Below the pieces are notes generated by a model, which worked only from the letters and a program-made list of their open reading frames with translations, was not told the DNA's origin and did no database searches. Made by a program: the position numbers and the translations under genes. From an uncultured Planktomarina sp. (lineage in GTDB: Bacteria; Pseudomonadota; Alphaproteobacteria; Rhodobacterales; Rhodobacteraceae), in NCBI GenBank assembly GCA_905182535.1, contig CAJJBZ010000001.1:308686-372685 (forward strand): a stretch of 64,000 nucleotides of DNA, given 5' to 3'. This document shows, piece by piece, positions 9,844-19,748 of the stretch. The number at the start of each line of letters is the position of its first letter. Positions within the stretch are counted from its first letter, which is position 1.

Positions 9844-10361
9844 GTTGGATGGGCGCGCCCCTAAATTTCCTACTGACGGAGATTATTGGGTAGCCGCGGA
9901 TGCCAATCTGATTGGCCGTGTTCGGTTGTTATCAGCGGCTTCGGTTTGGTTTGGTGCTACATTACGCGGCGACAATGAGCTTATTGAGGTGGGCGCAGGC
10001 TCTAATGTACAAGAAAACTCTGTTTTGCACACTGATATAGGCTTTCCGCTGATCATTGGTGCCAATTGCACGATTGGCCACCAGGCCATGCTGCACGGCT
10101 GCACGATTGGGGATCAAAGCCTGATCGGCATGGGGGCTATAGTTTTGAATGGGGCTAAAATTGGCTGCAATTGTTTGATCGCGGCAGGGGCTTTGGTGAC
10201 CGAAGGTAAGATTATCCCAGACAACTCCTTGGTCGTAGGCGCGCCAGGGTAAAGTGGCAAGGGTACTGAGTGAGGCAGAGGTTCTGGGCCTACTTAAATC
10301 CGCGCAGGGCTATCAAGCCAATATGCGACGCTTCGCCAAGGGCTTGAAAGTCTTAGGCTAG
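9833..10361 (+). CDS. Gamma-carbonic-anhydrase family protein (hexapeptide repeat), frame break near 10250
   Basis: A left-handed beta-helix protein of the gamma-carbonic anhydrase / PaaY group, with hexapeptide repeats and the metal-binding histidines in [19 protein letters not shown]. Translation from 9833 stops after VVGAPG, about 30 residues short of the family length. In the +1 frame the expected tail follows at once: [16 protein letters not shown] then [16 protein letters not shown] and a stop at 10361. One extra T near 10250 explains the break and is probably a sequence error. The start overlaps the gmk stop. Whether it hydrates CO2 or has another role is unknown. Confidence 0.85.
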
Positions 10362-10372
10362 GCTTTAGAGCT

Positions 10373-11404
10373 ATGATTGAATTCAATCACATCCTGAACG
10401 CCCTACCTTGGCCGTCTTTGCTTGTTGGACCAGACTTGCGGGTTGGCAAATTCAATTCTGCGGCCCAATCCATGTTTAGGTTGGAAGGATCTGACACCCT
10501 CTTAGTCAATATCATGCGACACCCCAGCGTGCTTGAAGCTGTTGATGTGAGCCTTACCGCTCAAATTGAGCAGAAAACGCGGTATGTGCAGAGGCAAATC
10601 GAGGGTGAAACCGTATTTAAGGTTCATATTCGCCCAGTGGACCCCACAGCTGGAGTGATGGTCTGTTTTGAAAACATCCAAGCCGCAGAGCTATTGAACC
10701 AGCAGCGTCGTGATTTTGTGGCTAATGTCAGCCACGAGCTGCGCAGCCCGTTGACGGTCATGATCGGGGTCCTGGAGACCCTACAGGGCCCGGCAAAATC
10801 TGATCCGTTGGCACAGGAAACATTTCTGGCGATAATGGCGGCTGAGGCGGATCGGATGCGTCTGTTGATCAAGGATCTTCTGGCCCTCAGTCAAGTTGAG
10901 GATTTGCAACGTCAAAGGCCCCAAACGGAAATCAGTATAGCTGCAGTCATTGCGCAGGCCTGCGGCCACGTTGAGCATGCCATGAAGGTTGCTGGTGTGG
11001 AATTTATCTCAAGCGCAGGGGCGGCACTGCCGGCGGTGCTGGGGGACCACACACAATTGGTACAAGTCTTCGTAAATCTTCTGGAAAATGCCATTGCCTA
11101 TGGCGCAGGCTCTCAGAACCCTCGTGTCCGGCTCGACGTTGAAATAGCTGAGTTTGATTTGGAACTTCACATCCCAGTCCTTCGGATTTGCGTATCGGAT
11201 ACAGGCCCCGGAATTCCGGCGCATTTGGTGCCTCGGTTGACCGAGCGGTTTTTCCGAGTGGATGGACACCGTAGTCTCAACGCAGGTGGCACAGGGCTTG
11301 GTTTGGCTATTGTAAAACATATTCTACAGCGTCACCGCGGGCGCTTGGATATCACCAGTGTTGAGGGCTCAGGCACGACATTTGCTGTTGTTCTGCCTTT
11401 GTGA
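10373..11404 (+). CDS. phoR: Phosphate regulon sensor histidine kinase PhoR
   Basis: A 343-residue sensor kinase. It has an N-terminal PAS-like domain (residues about 1-110), the phosphoacceptor H-box FVANVSHELRSPLTVM (residues about 115-130) and the ATPase boxes DTGPGIP and GGTGLGLAIVKHILQRH. No transmembrane helix precedes the PAS domain, so it is either cytosolic or membrane-associated through partners such as PhoU and PstB. Its position directly upstream of pstSCAB-phoU-phoB identifies it as PhoR, which phosphorylates PhoB when phosphate is scarce. It begins 11 bases after the preceding gene. Confidence 0.9.
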   Translation: MIEFNHILNALPWPSLLVGPDLRVGKFNSAAQSMFRLEGSDTLLVNIMRHPSVLEAVDVSLTAQIEQKTRYVQRQIEGETVFKVHIRPVDPTAGVMVCFENIQAAELLNQQRRDFVANVSHELRSPLTVMIGVLETLQGPAKSDPLAQETFLAIMAAEADRMRLLIKDLLALSQVEDLQRQRPQTEISIAAVIAQACGHVEHAMKVAGVEFISSAGAALPAVLGDHTQLVQVFVNLLENAIAYGAGSQNPRVRLDVEIAEFDLELHIPVLRICVSDTGPGIPAHLVPRLTERFFRVDGHRSLNAGGTGLGLAIVKHILQRHRGRLDITSVEGSGTTFAVVLPL

Positions 11405-11407
11405 GCT

Positions 11408-11425
11408 TTGTCACAAAGCTGTTAC
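11408..11425 (+). promoter_or_regulatory. Pho box upstream of pstS
   Basis: Two direct 7-base half-sites, TTGTCAC (11408-11414) and CTGTTAC (11419-11425), are separated by 4 bases. This matches the PhoB-binding consensus of CTGTCAT repeats in spacing and sequence. It begins 3 bases after the phoR stop and lies about 80 bases before the pstS start. It predicts phosphate-starvation induction of pstSCAB-phoU-phoB by the PhoB encoded at the end of the same cluster. Confidence 0.8.
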
Positions 11426-11506
11426 AAGAATCGCCTATGACGTCTTCAGATCAATATTGATCTCGCCTCATCAAGATCGGGCGCAATCCACCTAGGAGAA
11501 GACGTT

Positions 11507-12490
11507 ATGTCAATCGCAAAAACAACTATTTTCACGCTCGCCGTTTGTGCGCTTGCGGGTTCCGCATACGCGCGCGATAATGTGCAAGTTGCTGGCTCGT
11601 CCACAGTATTACCCTATGCTTCAATTGTTGCAGAAGCCTTTGGTGAAAATTTTGATTTTCCAACACCAGTCGTTGAATCTGGCGGATCCTCATCAGGGTT
11701 AAAACGCTTTTGTGAAGGTTTGGGCGAGAACACCATCGACATCGCCAACGCCTCACGTGCGATTAAAGAAAAAGAAGTCAAAGCCTGCGCTGAAGCTGGT
11801 GTTACCGACATTATCGAAGTGCGCATCGGGTATGACGGCATTGTGTTTGCCTCCGGCATCGAGGGTAACCGGTTTGCTTTTACACCGTCTGATTGGTTTT
11901 TAGCTTTATCCGACACTATCTTGGTTGATGGCGCGATGGTGCCTAACAACAACACAACCTGGGCCGATGTTAATTCAGCCATGCCGACGCAGCCTTTGCA
12001 GGCATTTATTCCTGGGACCAAACACGGCACACGCGAAGTTTTTGAGGAAAAAGTGATCTTGGAAGGGTGCAAAACTACGGGCGCACTTGACGCTTTGGTC
12101 GCGGCCAATGGGGGCAATACAAAACAAGCTGAGAGCGATTGCATGGCACTTCGCACAGATGGTGTTTCGGTTGATATCGACGGTGACTACACTGAGACCT
12201 TGGCGCGCATCGAAGCCAATCCGGATGGAATTGGCGTATTTGGCTTGGCGTTTTACCAAAACAACACCAACAAATTGCAAGTGGGCACTATGTCCGGCGT
12301 TGTCCCAAGTGTTGAAAGCATTTCATCTGGTGAATATCCTGTATCACGGCCTTTGTACTTCTACATCAAAGCGGCACACCTGGACGTGATCCCTGGTCTG
12401 AAAGACTTCGCAGAATTCTTCGTCTCCGACGACATCGCGGGTCCTGATGGTCCATTGGCCGAATATGGTTTGGTCTCTGATCCCAATTAG
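11507..12490 (+). CDS. pstS: Periplasmic phosphate-binding protein PstS
   Basis: A 327-residue phosphate-binding protein with a Sec signal peptide (hydrophobic residues 5-20, cleavage after SAYA). The mature start VQVAGSSTVLPYASIVAEAF and the ESGGSSSGLKRFCEG segment carry the phosphate-binding serines. Later features are PGTKHGTREVFEEKV and YPVSRPLYFYIK. An AGGAG ribosome site precedes the ATG. It is the first gene after the Pho box. It captures inorganic phosphate in the periplasm and delivers it to PstC/PstA. Confidence 0.95.
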   Translation: MSIAKTTIFTLAVCALAGSAYARDNVQVAGSSTVLPYASIVAEAFGENFDFPTPVVESGGSSSGLKRFCEGLGENTIDIANASRAIKEKEVKACAEAGVTDIIEVRIGYDGIVFASGIEGNRFAFTPSDWFLALSDTILVDGAMVPNNNTTWADVNSAMPTQPLQAFIPGTKHGTREVFEEKVILEGCKTTGALDALVAANGGNTKQAESDCMALRTDGVSVDIDGDYTETLARIEANPDGIGVFGLAFYQNNTNKLQVGTMSGVVPSVESISSGEYPVSRPLYFYIKAAHLDVIPGLKDFAEFFVSDDIAGPDGPLAEYGLVSDPN

Positions 12491-12540
12491 AAGCCACCCA
12501 AGAACTTGTGGCCAACGAAACAAAAATGTAAAGAACGCGA

Positions 12541-12566
12541 GCGGGGAGGGCGAGTGTCCTCTCCGC
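12541..12566 (+). terminator. Intercistronic hairpin between pstS and pstC
   Basis: GCGGGGAGG (12541-12549) pairs with CCTCTCCGC (12558-12566) with one G-U pair and an 8-base loop. No T-run follows. It sits in the 110-base gap after pstS and probably stabilises the abundant pstS mRNA or attenuates transcription into pstC, a role inferred from position. Confidence 0.6.
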
Positions 12567-12600
12567 GTCTACGTTGCAACTAGTCTGTTAGGATGATGCC

Positions 12601-13815
12601 TTGGTCTCACTATCATTTCCCTTTGGCGTGATCTTAGTGCTTGCAGTGATTGGCTATTTAGCCGCGCGCCGCAAAGCAATCTCGATGGTGCAAGGGAACT
12701 TACGGCAGCTTCAAGCCTTGCCACAAGCCTATGGCCAGACGGTATTTTTCACAACATTCCTGCCTGCAATGGTGATATTGTTAGGATGGGCCTTTGTGGT
12801 CCGGATCATGGGGCCAAGTTATGCTTTGGTCTCTGATGGTCAATTTCAAGCCTTTGTAATTTTTACTGCGGCGGCCGGTCTTATGCTATCCTATTCACGA
12901 ACCAAGCCCAGTCAACGCGCCCGCGCAATAAGTGAGCGGTGGATCATGGGATTGCTGATGGCGGCCTCTGCTTTGGCTATTTTAACCACCATCGGTATCG
13001 TCGTCTCCATGCTATCAGAAAGCGCCAATTTCTTTCGCCAACATTCGTGGAGCGACTTTTTCTTTGGCACCGTCTGGGCGCCAAATTTTCGAGGTGGGAG
13101 CGAGCTGAGCATTCTGCCACTGCTTTGGGGCACGCTTTATATCAGCTTCATTTCTCTCATCATTGCTGTGCCAGTAGGGCTTTATGCGGCGATTTACCTG
13201 TCCGAATACGCAAGCCCCAGCCTACGCTCTGTGGCCAAGCCTGCGATTGAGGTTTTAGCAGGAATTCCAACTATTGTTTACGGACTTTTTGCCCTGATCA
13301 CCGTCGGGCCGATGTTGCGTGACTTCTTTGCGCAGCCAATGGGGCTTGGCAGTTCCTCCTCTTCTGTCATGACCGCTGGACTTGTGATGGGGGTTATGTT
13401 GATCCCCTTTGTCTCTTCCCTATCCGATGACATTATAAATGCAGTGCCACAGGCGATGCGGGATGGGTCTTTGGGCCTTGGTGCTACCAAATCTGAAACC
13501 ATTCGTCAGGTGGTCGTGCCTGCGGCCTTGCCGGGGATTGTTGGCGCGGTTCTATTGGCTGCATCACGCGCGATTGGGGAAACCATGATCGTGGTGTTGG
13601 GCGCCGGTGCTGCGGCTAGGTTTGACCTGAATCCTTTTGAAGCCATGACCACTGTCACCGTAAAAATTGTATCGCAGCTCACTGGTGACACTGATTTTGC
13701 CAGCCCTGAAACGCTGGTCGCGTTTGCTCTGGGGCTCTCACTCTTCGTGATCACATTGGGTTTGAATATCGTCGCCCTTGTCATTGTTCGAAAATATAGG
13801 GAGCAATACGAATGA
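12601..13815 (+). CDS. pstC: Phosphate ABC transporter permease PstC
   Basis: A 404-residue inner-membrane permease. The N-terminal 140 residues hold extra helices found in the long alphaproteobacterial PstC form. The core carries the binding-protein-dependent permease pattern: PLLWGTLYISFISLIIAVPV, IEVLAGIPTIVYGLFAL, and the EAA loop QAMRDGSLGLGATKSETIRQ. The start is taken as TTG at 12601, preceded by AGGA; nearby ATGs are in another frame that stops quickly. Its stop overlaps the pstA start by 4 bases. Confidence 0.9.
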   Translation: MVSLSFPFGVILVLAVIGYLAARRKAISMVQGNLRQLQALPQAYGQTVFFTTFLPAMVILLGWAFVVRIMGPSYALVSDGQFQAFVIFTAAAGLMLSYSRTKPSQRARAISERWIMGLLMAASALAILTTIGIVVSMLSESANFFRQHSWSDFFFGTVWAPNFRGGSELSILPLLWGTLYISFISLIIAVPVGLYAAIYLSEYASPSLRSVAKPAIEVLAGIPTIVYGLFALITVGPMLRDFFAQPMGLGSSSSSVMTAGLVMGVMLIPFVSSLSDDIINAVPQAMRDGSLGLGATKSETIRQVVVPAALPGIVGAVLLAASRAIGETMIVVLGAGAAARFDLNPFEAMTTVTVKIVSQLTGDTDFASPETLVAFALGLSLFVITLGLNIVALVIVRKYREQYE

Positions 13816-15153
13816 CTGCCCACAGTACAAAAAAACATGGCTCATTGCTGGTTAAAGATGCGCGGACCCAGCGGCGCAATAACGCAGAGTTGCGGTTTAG
13901 AGCCTATGGCCTCACAGCCGTAATCGTTGGCATCCTAGCGCTGATCGTGCTTTTGGTATCTATATTTAGCAATGGAATGTCGGCTTTTCAGCAAACAAAA
14001 CTGACAGTGACACTGGAGCTTCCCGAAGCCAAGCTGGACAAGAAGGGTCAGCGCGACTTGACGGCTATGAAAAAAATAACGACCATTGGGTATTCCAAGG
14101 TTTTGGGTGACGGATTAATCGCGCAATTGGAACGTTTGGGCATTGAGACAGATCTCAAAGCCAAAGAGGTGCGCGAAATTCTCTCGAAGGAGAGTGCTGC
14201 CACTTTGCGAGATGTGGTGCTGGCTGATCCCAGTTTGATCGGGACCACTGTGACAATGGAATTCTTAGCTAATGGTCGTATTGATGGCTATTTTAAGGGC
14301 CGCGTCGATCGTGCCTCAGCGGAATTGGACAAAAATGTGGAGCCGGGCCAACTCGATATAGCTGACGCTTTAGCCGAGCACGGCTTGATGTACACTCGGT
14401 TTAATTTGGATTTCATCCTTGCGCCGGATGCGTCAGATCAAAGACCAGAAGCTGCCGGCTTGGGCGTCGCCATTCTAGGTTCGATTCTACATGATGTTGG
14501 TGGTCCTGTTTGTGGCGTTGCCCGTGGGCGTAGCGGCCTCCATATATCTAGAAGAATTTGCACCTAAAAACCGTCTAACTGACGTCATAGAGGTGAATAT
14601 CTCAAACCTCGCAGCGGTACCTTCCATCGTCTATGGTATCTTGGGTCTAGCGATTTTCATTAATATGGCCCAATTCCATCAATCCTCACCCTTGGTTGGT
14701 GGTCTGGTCCTCACGTTGATGACGTTGCCACGGATCATCATTCCAGCGCGGGCAGCATTGAAATCAGTGCCACCATCGATCCGGGATGCCGCCTTGGGGG
14801 TAGGGGCATCACGAATGCAAACCGTGCTTCACCATGTGTTGCCATTGGCGGCACCCGGTATTCTCACAGGCGTCATCATCGGGCTTGGACAAGCTTTGGG
14901 AGAAACCGCACCACTATTGCTGATCGGCATGGTGGCTTTCGTGCGTGAATACCCGGCGGCCTTTACCTCAGACTCTGGCCTGTTTGGTGAGGCCTCAACT
15001 GCGCTTCCAGTTCAGGTGTTCAATTGGACGCAACGGGCTGATCCTTCTTTCGTCGAGCGCGCATCGGGCGCCATCATCGTTCTGCTGGTGTTTTTGCTTA
15101 TCATGAACGCACTCGCAATTTTCTTACGTCGGCGCTATGAACGGCGCTGGTAG
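13812..15153 (+). CDS. pstA: Phosphate ABC transporter permease PstA, frame break near 14480
   Basis: A PstA permease split into two overlapping frames. The first (from 13812) holds the long N-terminal region with a membrane helix (residues about 37-58) and a periplasmic domain, up to AAGLGVAILGS. The second resumes within a few codons with MMLVVLFVALPVGVAASIYL and continues through ISNLAAVPSIVYGILGLAIF and the EAA loop SIRDAALGVGASRMQTVLHH to the stop at 15153. The frame moves by +1, consistent with one extra base near 14470-14490. Because the flanking Pst genes are intact, a sequence error is likelier than a real null allele. The joined protein is about 446 residues. Confidence 0.88.
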
Positions 15154-15186
15154 TTTTAACAACACTCCGAAAAGGCCTAACGCCGT

Positions 15187-15954
15187 ATGACTAAATTACC
15201 AATTAAAATCTCAGCTCGAAACGTGGATGTGTTCTACGGTGCCACCCACGCGATCAAATCGGTAAATGTCGAGATCGCCGATAAAATGGTGACCTCTTTT
15301 ATTGGACCGTCCGGTTGTGGAAAATCTACTTTTTTACGTTGTATCAACAGGATGAATGATACAATTGACGTATGTCGGGTGACGGGTGATATATTGATCG
15401 ATGCGGAAGACATCTATGATCGCCGGGTTGATCCTGTGCAGCTGCGTGCCAAAGTGGGCATGGTATTTCAAAAACCAAACCCATTCCCCAAATCGATTTA
15501 TGACAATGTCGCCTATGGTCCAAAAATTCATGGCATGGCGAGAAATAAATTAGAACTAGATGAAATTGTTGAAAAGTCCCTGCGTCGGGCGGCGCTATGG
15601 GATGAGGCAAAGGATCGGCTGCAAGAACCTGGGACAGGTTTGTCCGGTGGCCAGCAGCAACGTCTGTGTATTGCACGGGCTGTGGCAACCGAGCCGGAGG
15701 TACTGCTAATGGATGAGCCATGCTCTGCGCTCGATCCCATCGCTACGGCGCAGATTGAACAATTGATTGACGAGTTGCGCAGCTCCTATAGCGTTGTTAT
15801 TGTTACCCACTCGATGGCGCAGGCCTCACGTGTGAGTGACAGAACCGCATTTTTCCATCTTGGGGAATTGGTTGAATATGGCGATACAAGCCATATATTC
15901 ACCAACCCAAGCGACAAACGCACCGAAAGCTATATCACTGGACGGATCGGATAA
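15187..15954 (+). CDS. pstB: Phosphate ABC transporter ATPase PstB
   Basis: A 255-residue ABC ATPase with Walker [14 protein letters not shown], the PstB-specific [23 protein letters not shown]-loop region, signature [14 protein letters not shown], Walker [14 protein letters not shown] and H-loop [18 protein letters not shown]. It energises PstC/PstA and, in the family, takes part with PhoU in signalling to PhoR. It follows pstA by 33 bases and precedes phoU by 4 bases. Confidence 0.96.
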   Translation: MTKLPIKISARNVDVFYGATHAIKSVNVEIADKMVTSFIGPSGCGKSTFLRCINRMNDTIDVCRVTGDILIDAEDIYDRRVDPVQLRAKVGMVFQKPNPFPKSIYDNVAYGPKIHGMARNKLELDEIVEKSLRRAALWDEAKDRLQEPGTGLSGGQQQRLCIARAVATEPEVLLMDEPCSALDPIATAQIEQLIDELRSSYSVVIVTHSMAQASRVSDRTAFFHLGELVEYGDTSHIFTNPSDKRTESYITGRIG

Positions 15955-15958
15955 AACC

Positions 15959-16663
15959 ATGCAAGAACAGCATATTTCAACAGCATTTGACCGAGATTTA
16001 GAAGGCATTCAATCAAACATCATGAAGATGGGCGGCTTAGTCGAAGCTGCTATGACAGACAGTGCCAGGGCTTTGAACGACCGCGATGTTGAGCTCGCCG
16101 AACGGGTGCGCGCCGATGACAAGAAAATTGACGCGCTGGAGATGCTGATCAATGAAGATTGTGCACGGTTGATTGCCTTGCGTGCACCGATGGCCTCAGA
16201 CCTGCGGGCGGTGCTCTCAGTTATGAAAATAGCTGGCGCTTTAGAGCGGGTAGGGGATTACGCTAAGAACTTGGCCAAGCGGACTTCTTTACTGATTGGA
16301 AGTGCAACGATTGAAGGCTTAGAAGGCAGCTTGTTGCGGATGATCAAGGAAGTGGAGGCTATGCTGGGCGATGTTTTGAACGCCTATGTGGCCCGCGATA
16401 CCAATTTGGCCGAAGCCGTGCGTCTGCGCGATCATACGGTCGATCAGATGTATAACGGGTTATTTCGCGAGATTTTGACTCATATGATGGAAGATCCGCG
16501 CAATATTTCGACCTGTATGCATCTGCATTTCATTGCAAAAAATGTGGAACGTATGGGCGATCATGTGACTAACATCGCCGAACAGGTGATTTATGCGGTG
16601 AGTGGTGAACTGCCGGAGGATGCGCGCCCTAAGGGTATTCTGGCCGTCGCGGATGATCTGTAA
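15959..16663 (+). CDS. phoU: Phosphate signalling protein PhoU
   Basis: A 234-residue all-helical protein made of two PhoU repeats. Repeat 1 carries LRAVLSVMKIAGALERVGDY and repeat 2 HLHFIAKNVERMGDHVTNIA, the metal-binding E..GD/H motifs. The start at ATG 15959 (MQEQHIS) is the family start, 4 bases after pstB; the frame is open upstream through the pstB region but that part is non-homologous. PhoU links Pst transport to inhibition of PhoR under phosphate sufficiency. Confidence 0.94.
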   Translation: MQEQHISTAFDRDLEGIQSNIMKMGGLVEAAMTDSARALNDRDVELAERVRADDKKIDALEMLINEDCARLIALRAPMASDLRAVLSVMKIAGALERVGDYAKNLAKRTSLLIGSATIEGLEGSLLRMIKEVEAMLGDVLNAYVARDTNLAEAVRLRDHTVDQMYNGLFREILTHMMEDPRNISTCMHLHFIAKNVERMGDHVTNIAEQVIYAVSGELPEDARPKGILAVADDL

Positions 16664-17350
16664 ATGCGCTTAAAAGCCAGCATCTTAATTGTTGAGGATG
16701 AAGCCTCACAACAGGCTGTGCTGGTGTATAATCTCACCTCGGCAGGCTATGAGGCTGTGCAGGCCACAGATGGGCATGATGCTTTGCGACTGATTGACGA
16801 GAAGCTGCCAGATTTGATCTTGCTTGATTGGATGCTCCCGGGGGTTTCTGGAATTGAGATTTGTCGTCAGCTCAAAGTGCGTAAAGACACGCAGGCCGTT
16901 CCGATCATCATGCTCTCGGCGCGTTCTGAAGAAGTGGACAAGGTGCGCAGTTTGGAAACTGGTGCGGATGACTACCTTCAAAAACCTTATGGCATCCAAG
17001 AACTATTGGCCCGGATCAAGTTGCAACTGAAGCGCGTGCGGCCAGCCACAACAGGTGCGGAACTTAGGCACCGTGATCTGCGGATGGATACGGCCGCGCA
17101 GCGCCTGTGGCGAGCGGATCGTGAGATTGCACTGGGGCCACGGGAATTTGCATTGCTGTTGGCTTTGATCGAACGGCCCGGCAAAGTATTTGATCGTGGC
17201 GCTTTGCTTGATCAAGTTTGGGAGCAAGATTTAGATGTGGAGACGCGGACAGTGGACGTGCATATTGCACGGTTACGTAAAGCTTTGATGCAATTTGGTG
17301 CGGATACTATGATCCGAACTGTTCGCGGCACCGGCTATGCCTTGGACTAA
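16664..17350 (+). CDS. phoB: Phosphate regulon response regulator PhoB
   Basis: A 228-residue OmpR-family response regulator. The receiver domain (residues about 6-120) has acidic residues EDE near 11-13, the phosphoacceptor in DLILLDWMLPG and the conserved lysine in DDYLQKPYG. The C-terminal winged helix ends RTVDVHIARLRKALMQFG and IRTVRGTGYALD. The start abuts the phoU stop with no gap. It should bind the Pho box at 11408-11425, closing the loop of this regulon. Confidence 0.95.
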   Translation: MRLKASILIVEDEASQQAVLVYNLTSAGYEAVQATDGHDALRLIDEKLPDLILLDWMLPGVSGIEICRQLKVRKDTQAVPIIMLSARSEEVDKVRSLETGADDYLQKPYGIQELLARIKLQLKRVRPATTGAELRHRDLRMDTAAQRLWRADREIALGPREFALLLALIERPGKVFDRGALLDQVWEQDLDVETRTVDVHIARLRKALMQFGADTMIRTVRGTGYALD

Positions 17351-17749
17351 GGGTTATTATTTATTTAACATAATACTAATTATAACATTTACCTATTAGT
17401 AAGGTGGATTATGCATTAGCCTTATCCCCCACATTAATAACAAGAGCCATTAAGCCCTCACTTATATCCTCGATCATTCCACATAACCAACAACAAAATT
17501 GGAAATATATCCAACACTGCCCTGAAAATACGGATCCCATGTACTATTGAACCAATAGGTGTAAACCAAGACAGCCAGCTAAATAGTCTACTTTGAACAC
17601 CTAAAAATTCAATTAAAGACACAACAAGAAATCTTTTAACAAAATAATTTTAAATATATACAATAGTATTGCGATTGAGCAATGATTTGAGTCCAGTACC
17701 CAGGAAAGGCGCCCTAAAGAACGCCTTTCTCAAGATAATATCGGAAGGT
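17351..17749. other. AT-rich gap between phoB and tsf
   Basis: These 399 bases separate convergent phoB and tsf. I see no RNA gene. Near the tsf end GAAAGGCG (17704-17711) and CGCCTTTC (17722-17729) form an 8-bp hairpin without a T-run, which may end tsf transcription. One weak minus-strand small open frame is listed separately. Confidence 0.5.
17458..17622 (-). CDS. Putative 54-residue hydrophobic small protein
   Basis: A GTG-started minus-strand frame encodes a very hydrophobic peptide with RLFSWLSWFTPIGSIV and IRIFRAVLDIFPILLLVMW, ending WNDRGYK. The same frame is open a further eight codons upstream but without another start codon. Its amino-acid make-up looks protein-like (one or two membrane segments) rather than random, yet no ribosome site is convincing and I recognise no family. 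It may be the 3' remnant of a lost membrane-protein gene. Confidence 0.25.
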   Translation of the reverse strand: MSLIEFLGVQSRLFSWLSWFTPIGSIVHGIRIFRAVLDIFPILLLVMWNDRGYK

Positions 17750-18627
17750 TTAGCCCTTCATGGTTTTTGCAACTTCAGCTGCAAAATCCTCAACAACTTT
17801 TCTCGATGCCCTCGCCTACTTCTAGGCGGACAAAACCAGTAATTTGTACACCAGCTTCCTTAGCCGCCGCACCAACCGTTAAGTCTGGGTTCACAACAAA
17901 AGCCTGTCCCATGAGTGTTGATTCAGCCATGAATTTTTTCATCCGACCTACAATCATCTTTTCGATCACGGCCTCTGGTTTGCCACTTTCGCGTGCAATA
18001 TCCATTTGAACTTGTTTTTCTTTTTCAACCATAGCTGGATCCAAAGACGCTTCGTCCAAAGCAGTTGGATGGGCGGCTGCTATATGCATCGCCACCTGTT
18101 TTCCAAAGGATTCGTTGCCTGCAGACATGCCAACCAAAACACCAATCTTGCCCATGCCATCTGCGACAGAGTTGTGAACATAGGACACAACGCAATCCGC
18201 AGATACGGTCGACATGCGACGCAAAGACATATTCTCACCGATTGTTGCGACAGCGTCAGTAATCAATTCAGAGACGGGTTTACCATCTACATCTGTTTCT
18301 GCCAAAGACTCTGTAGAATCTGCGCTCAAAGCGGCATTTGCAATTTTAGAAACCATAGATTGGAAATCAGCATTTTTACCGACAAAATCAGTCTCAGAAT
18401 TTACTTCTACAGCTACGCCTGTATCACCGGACACCGCTACAGCTACAAGACCTTCAGCAGCCGTACGACCAGATTTTTTAGCGGCCTTTGCTAGACCCTT
18501 AGTCCGCAGCCAATCCATGGATATTTCCATATCACCATTATTTTCAGTCAACGCCTTTTTTACAATCCATCATGCCCGCGCCAGATTTCTCGCGCAATTC
18601 TTTCACCATTGCAGCTGTAATCGCCAT
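17750..18627 (-). CDS. tsf: Elongation factor Ts, two frame breaks
   Basis: EF-Ts exchanges GDP for GTP on EF-Tu. The start at 18627 gives [20 protein letters not shown] then DCKK, the family N-terminus. The frame breaks near 18555, where one extra G follows a run of six A. The main frame resumes with [20 protein letters not shown] and the classical [15 protein letters not shown] core. Near 17800 one extra A in GAGAAAAG cuts it at GEGIEKSC. Removing it restores [15 protein letters not shown] and a stop at 17750. The joined length of about 291 residues is normal. The gene is essential and single-copy in bacteria, so both breaks are best read as sequence errors. Confidence 0.92.
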
Positions 18628-18692
18628 AATCGTTTCTTTATCTAAAAAAGTAAATGTTTTTATAGAAAATGCACCCGCACCATATCCGAAGT

Positions 18693-19510
18693 TTAAGCTT
18701 CTGCTACCGGAGCTTCAACAGCAACAGCTTCAACGGCAACAGCTTCAACGGCTGACAGCCTCAGTAGCTGCATCTTCGACTGGCGCATCATCCATTGCAC
18801 CCAAATCAACACCTGCGGCACCTAATTGAGTTGACATACCATCCAAAGCGGCTCGAGCTGCTAGGTCGCAATACAATGCGATAGCCCGCGCTGCATCGTC
18901 ATTTCCTGGAATGACGTAATCGATACCATCTGGTGGGCAGTTGGTATCAACAATAGCCACAACTGGAATACCAAGCTTTTTAGCTTCTGCGATAGCCAAG
19001 ATCTTCTTTGTTAACGTCGATGACGAACAACAGATCAGGAACACCGCCCATTTCGCGGATGCCACCCAAGGAAGCCTGTAATTTTGCTTGATCACGTTCC
19101 ATGCCCAAACGTTCTTTTTTGGTCAAACCCTCAAAGCCAGTTTCCATCTTTTCGTCGATTTCTTTGAGACGGCTAATGGATTTAGACACCGTTTGCCAAT
19201 TGGTAAGAGTACCGCCTAACCAACGATGATTCATGTAATACTGTGCACATTTCTCGGCGGCTTCAGCCACCGGGTTTTGTGCTTGACGCTTAGTACCAAC
19301 AAACAAGATTCGGCCACCCTTGGCCACTGTGTCTTGAATCGCCTTCAAAGCAGCATCAAGCATCGGAGCTGTCTGTGTCAGATCCATGATGTGGATGCCA
19401 TTGCGCTCGCCATAAATAAATTGACCCATGCGCGGGTTCCAGCGTTGTGTTTGGTGTCCAAAGTGAACGCCAGCTTCCAAGAGCTGACGCATTGTGAAAT
19501 CTGCGGCCAT
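18693..19510 (-). CDS. rpsB: 30S ribosomal protein S2, two frame breaks
   Basis: The N-terminal two thirds ([52 protein letters not shown]) are in one frame until [12 protein letters not shown]. One extra G near 18996 breaks it; the next frame continues [20 protein letters not shown] and [16 protein letters not shown]. Near 18755 an extra base again breaks the frame; the third frame supplies an alanine-valine-glutamate-rich tail ending APVAEA at 18693. The ATG at 19510 is preferred over that at 19516 because it sits seven bases after AAAGGA, whereas the other is one base away. rpsB-tsf is the universal gene order. Confidence 0.93.
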
Positions 19511-19600
19511 TGCCATTTCCTTTCCGGTTTATGCCTCGGCGGGGATGTCAGAGATTTCTCTCAACCGGCGGACTTTTGAGGATTTCTCCCTCAAAGGCCC
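19511..19600 (-). promoter_or_regulatory. Structured leader upstream of rpsB
   Basis: Three nested or adjacent inverted repeats precede rpsB. TTTGAGG/CCTCAAA (19575-19581 with 19589-19595) is a 7-bp hairpin. AGAGA/TCTCT (19550-19554 with 19557-19561) is a 5-bp hairpin. CCGGTT/AACCGG (19524-19529 with 19563-19568) would enclose the second and places a stem directly beside the AAAGGA ribosome site. Ribosomal protein S2 operons are autoregulated in other bacteria, so a regulatory leader is plausible; the fold itself is a hand prediction. The rest of the gap up to the cspA terminator shows nothing clear. Confidence 0.4.
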
Positions 19601-19748
19601 AAACCCCACCTGCGAAGTATGGTTGCTTTAGTCGCCCCCCTGCCCCTTGGCAAGCGAAAAGCGCCATAAAATATGAATATTCAAACCGTTTTTATCACTT
19701 CAGATAAACCGCACACCGCACACGCACACAGTTATGCAATGCAAAAGA

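Noticed and set aside
13812..15153. Programmed frameshifting in pstA
   Set aside because: No slippery heptamer or conserved recoding is expected in pstA, and the same type of break is found in many unrelated genes here.
17704..17729. Strong terminator for tsf
   Set aside because: An 8-bp inverted repeat exists but no T-run follows in the minus direction; kept only as a remark in the gap entry.
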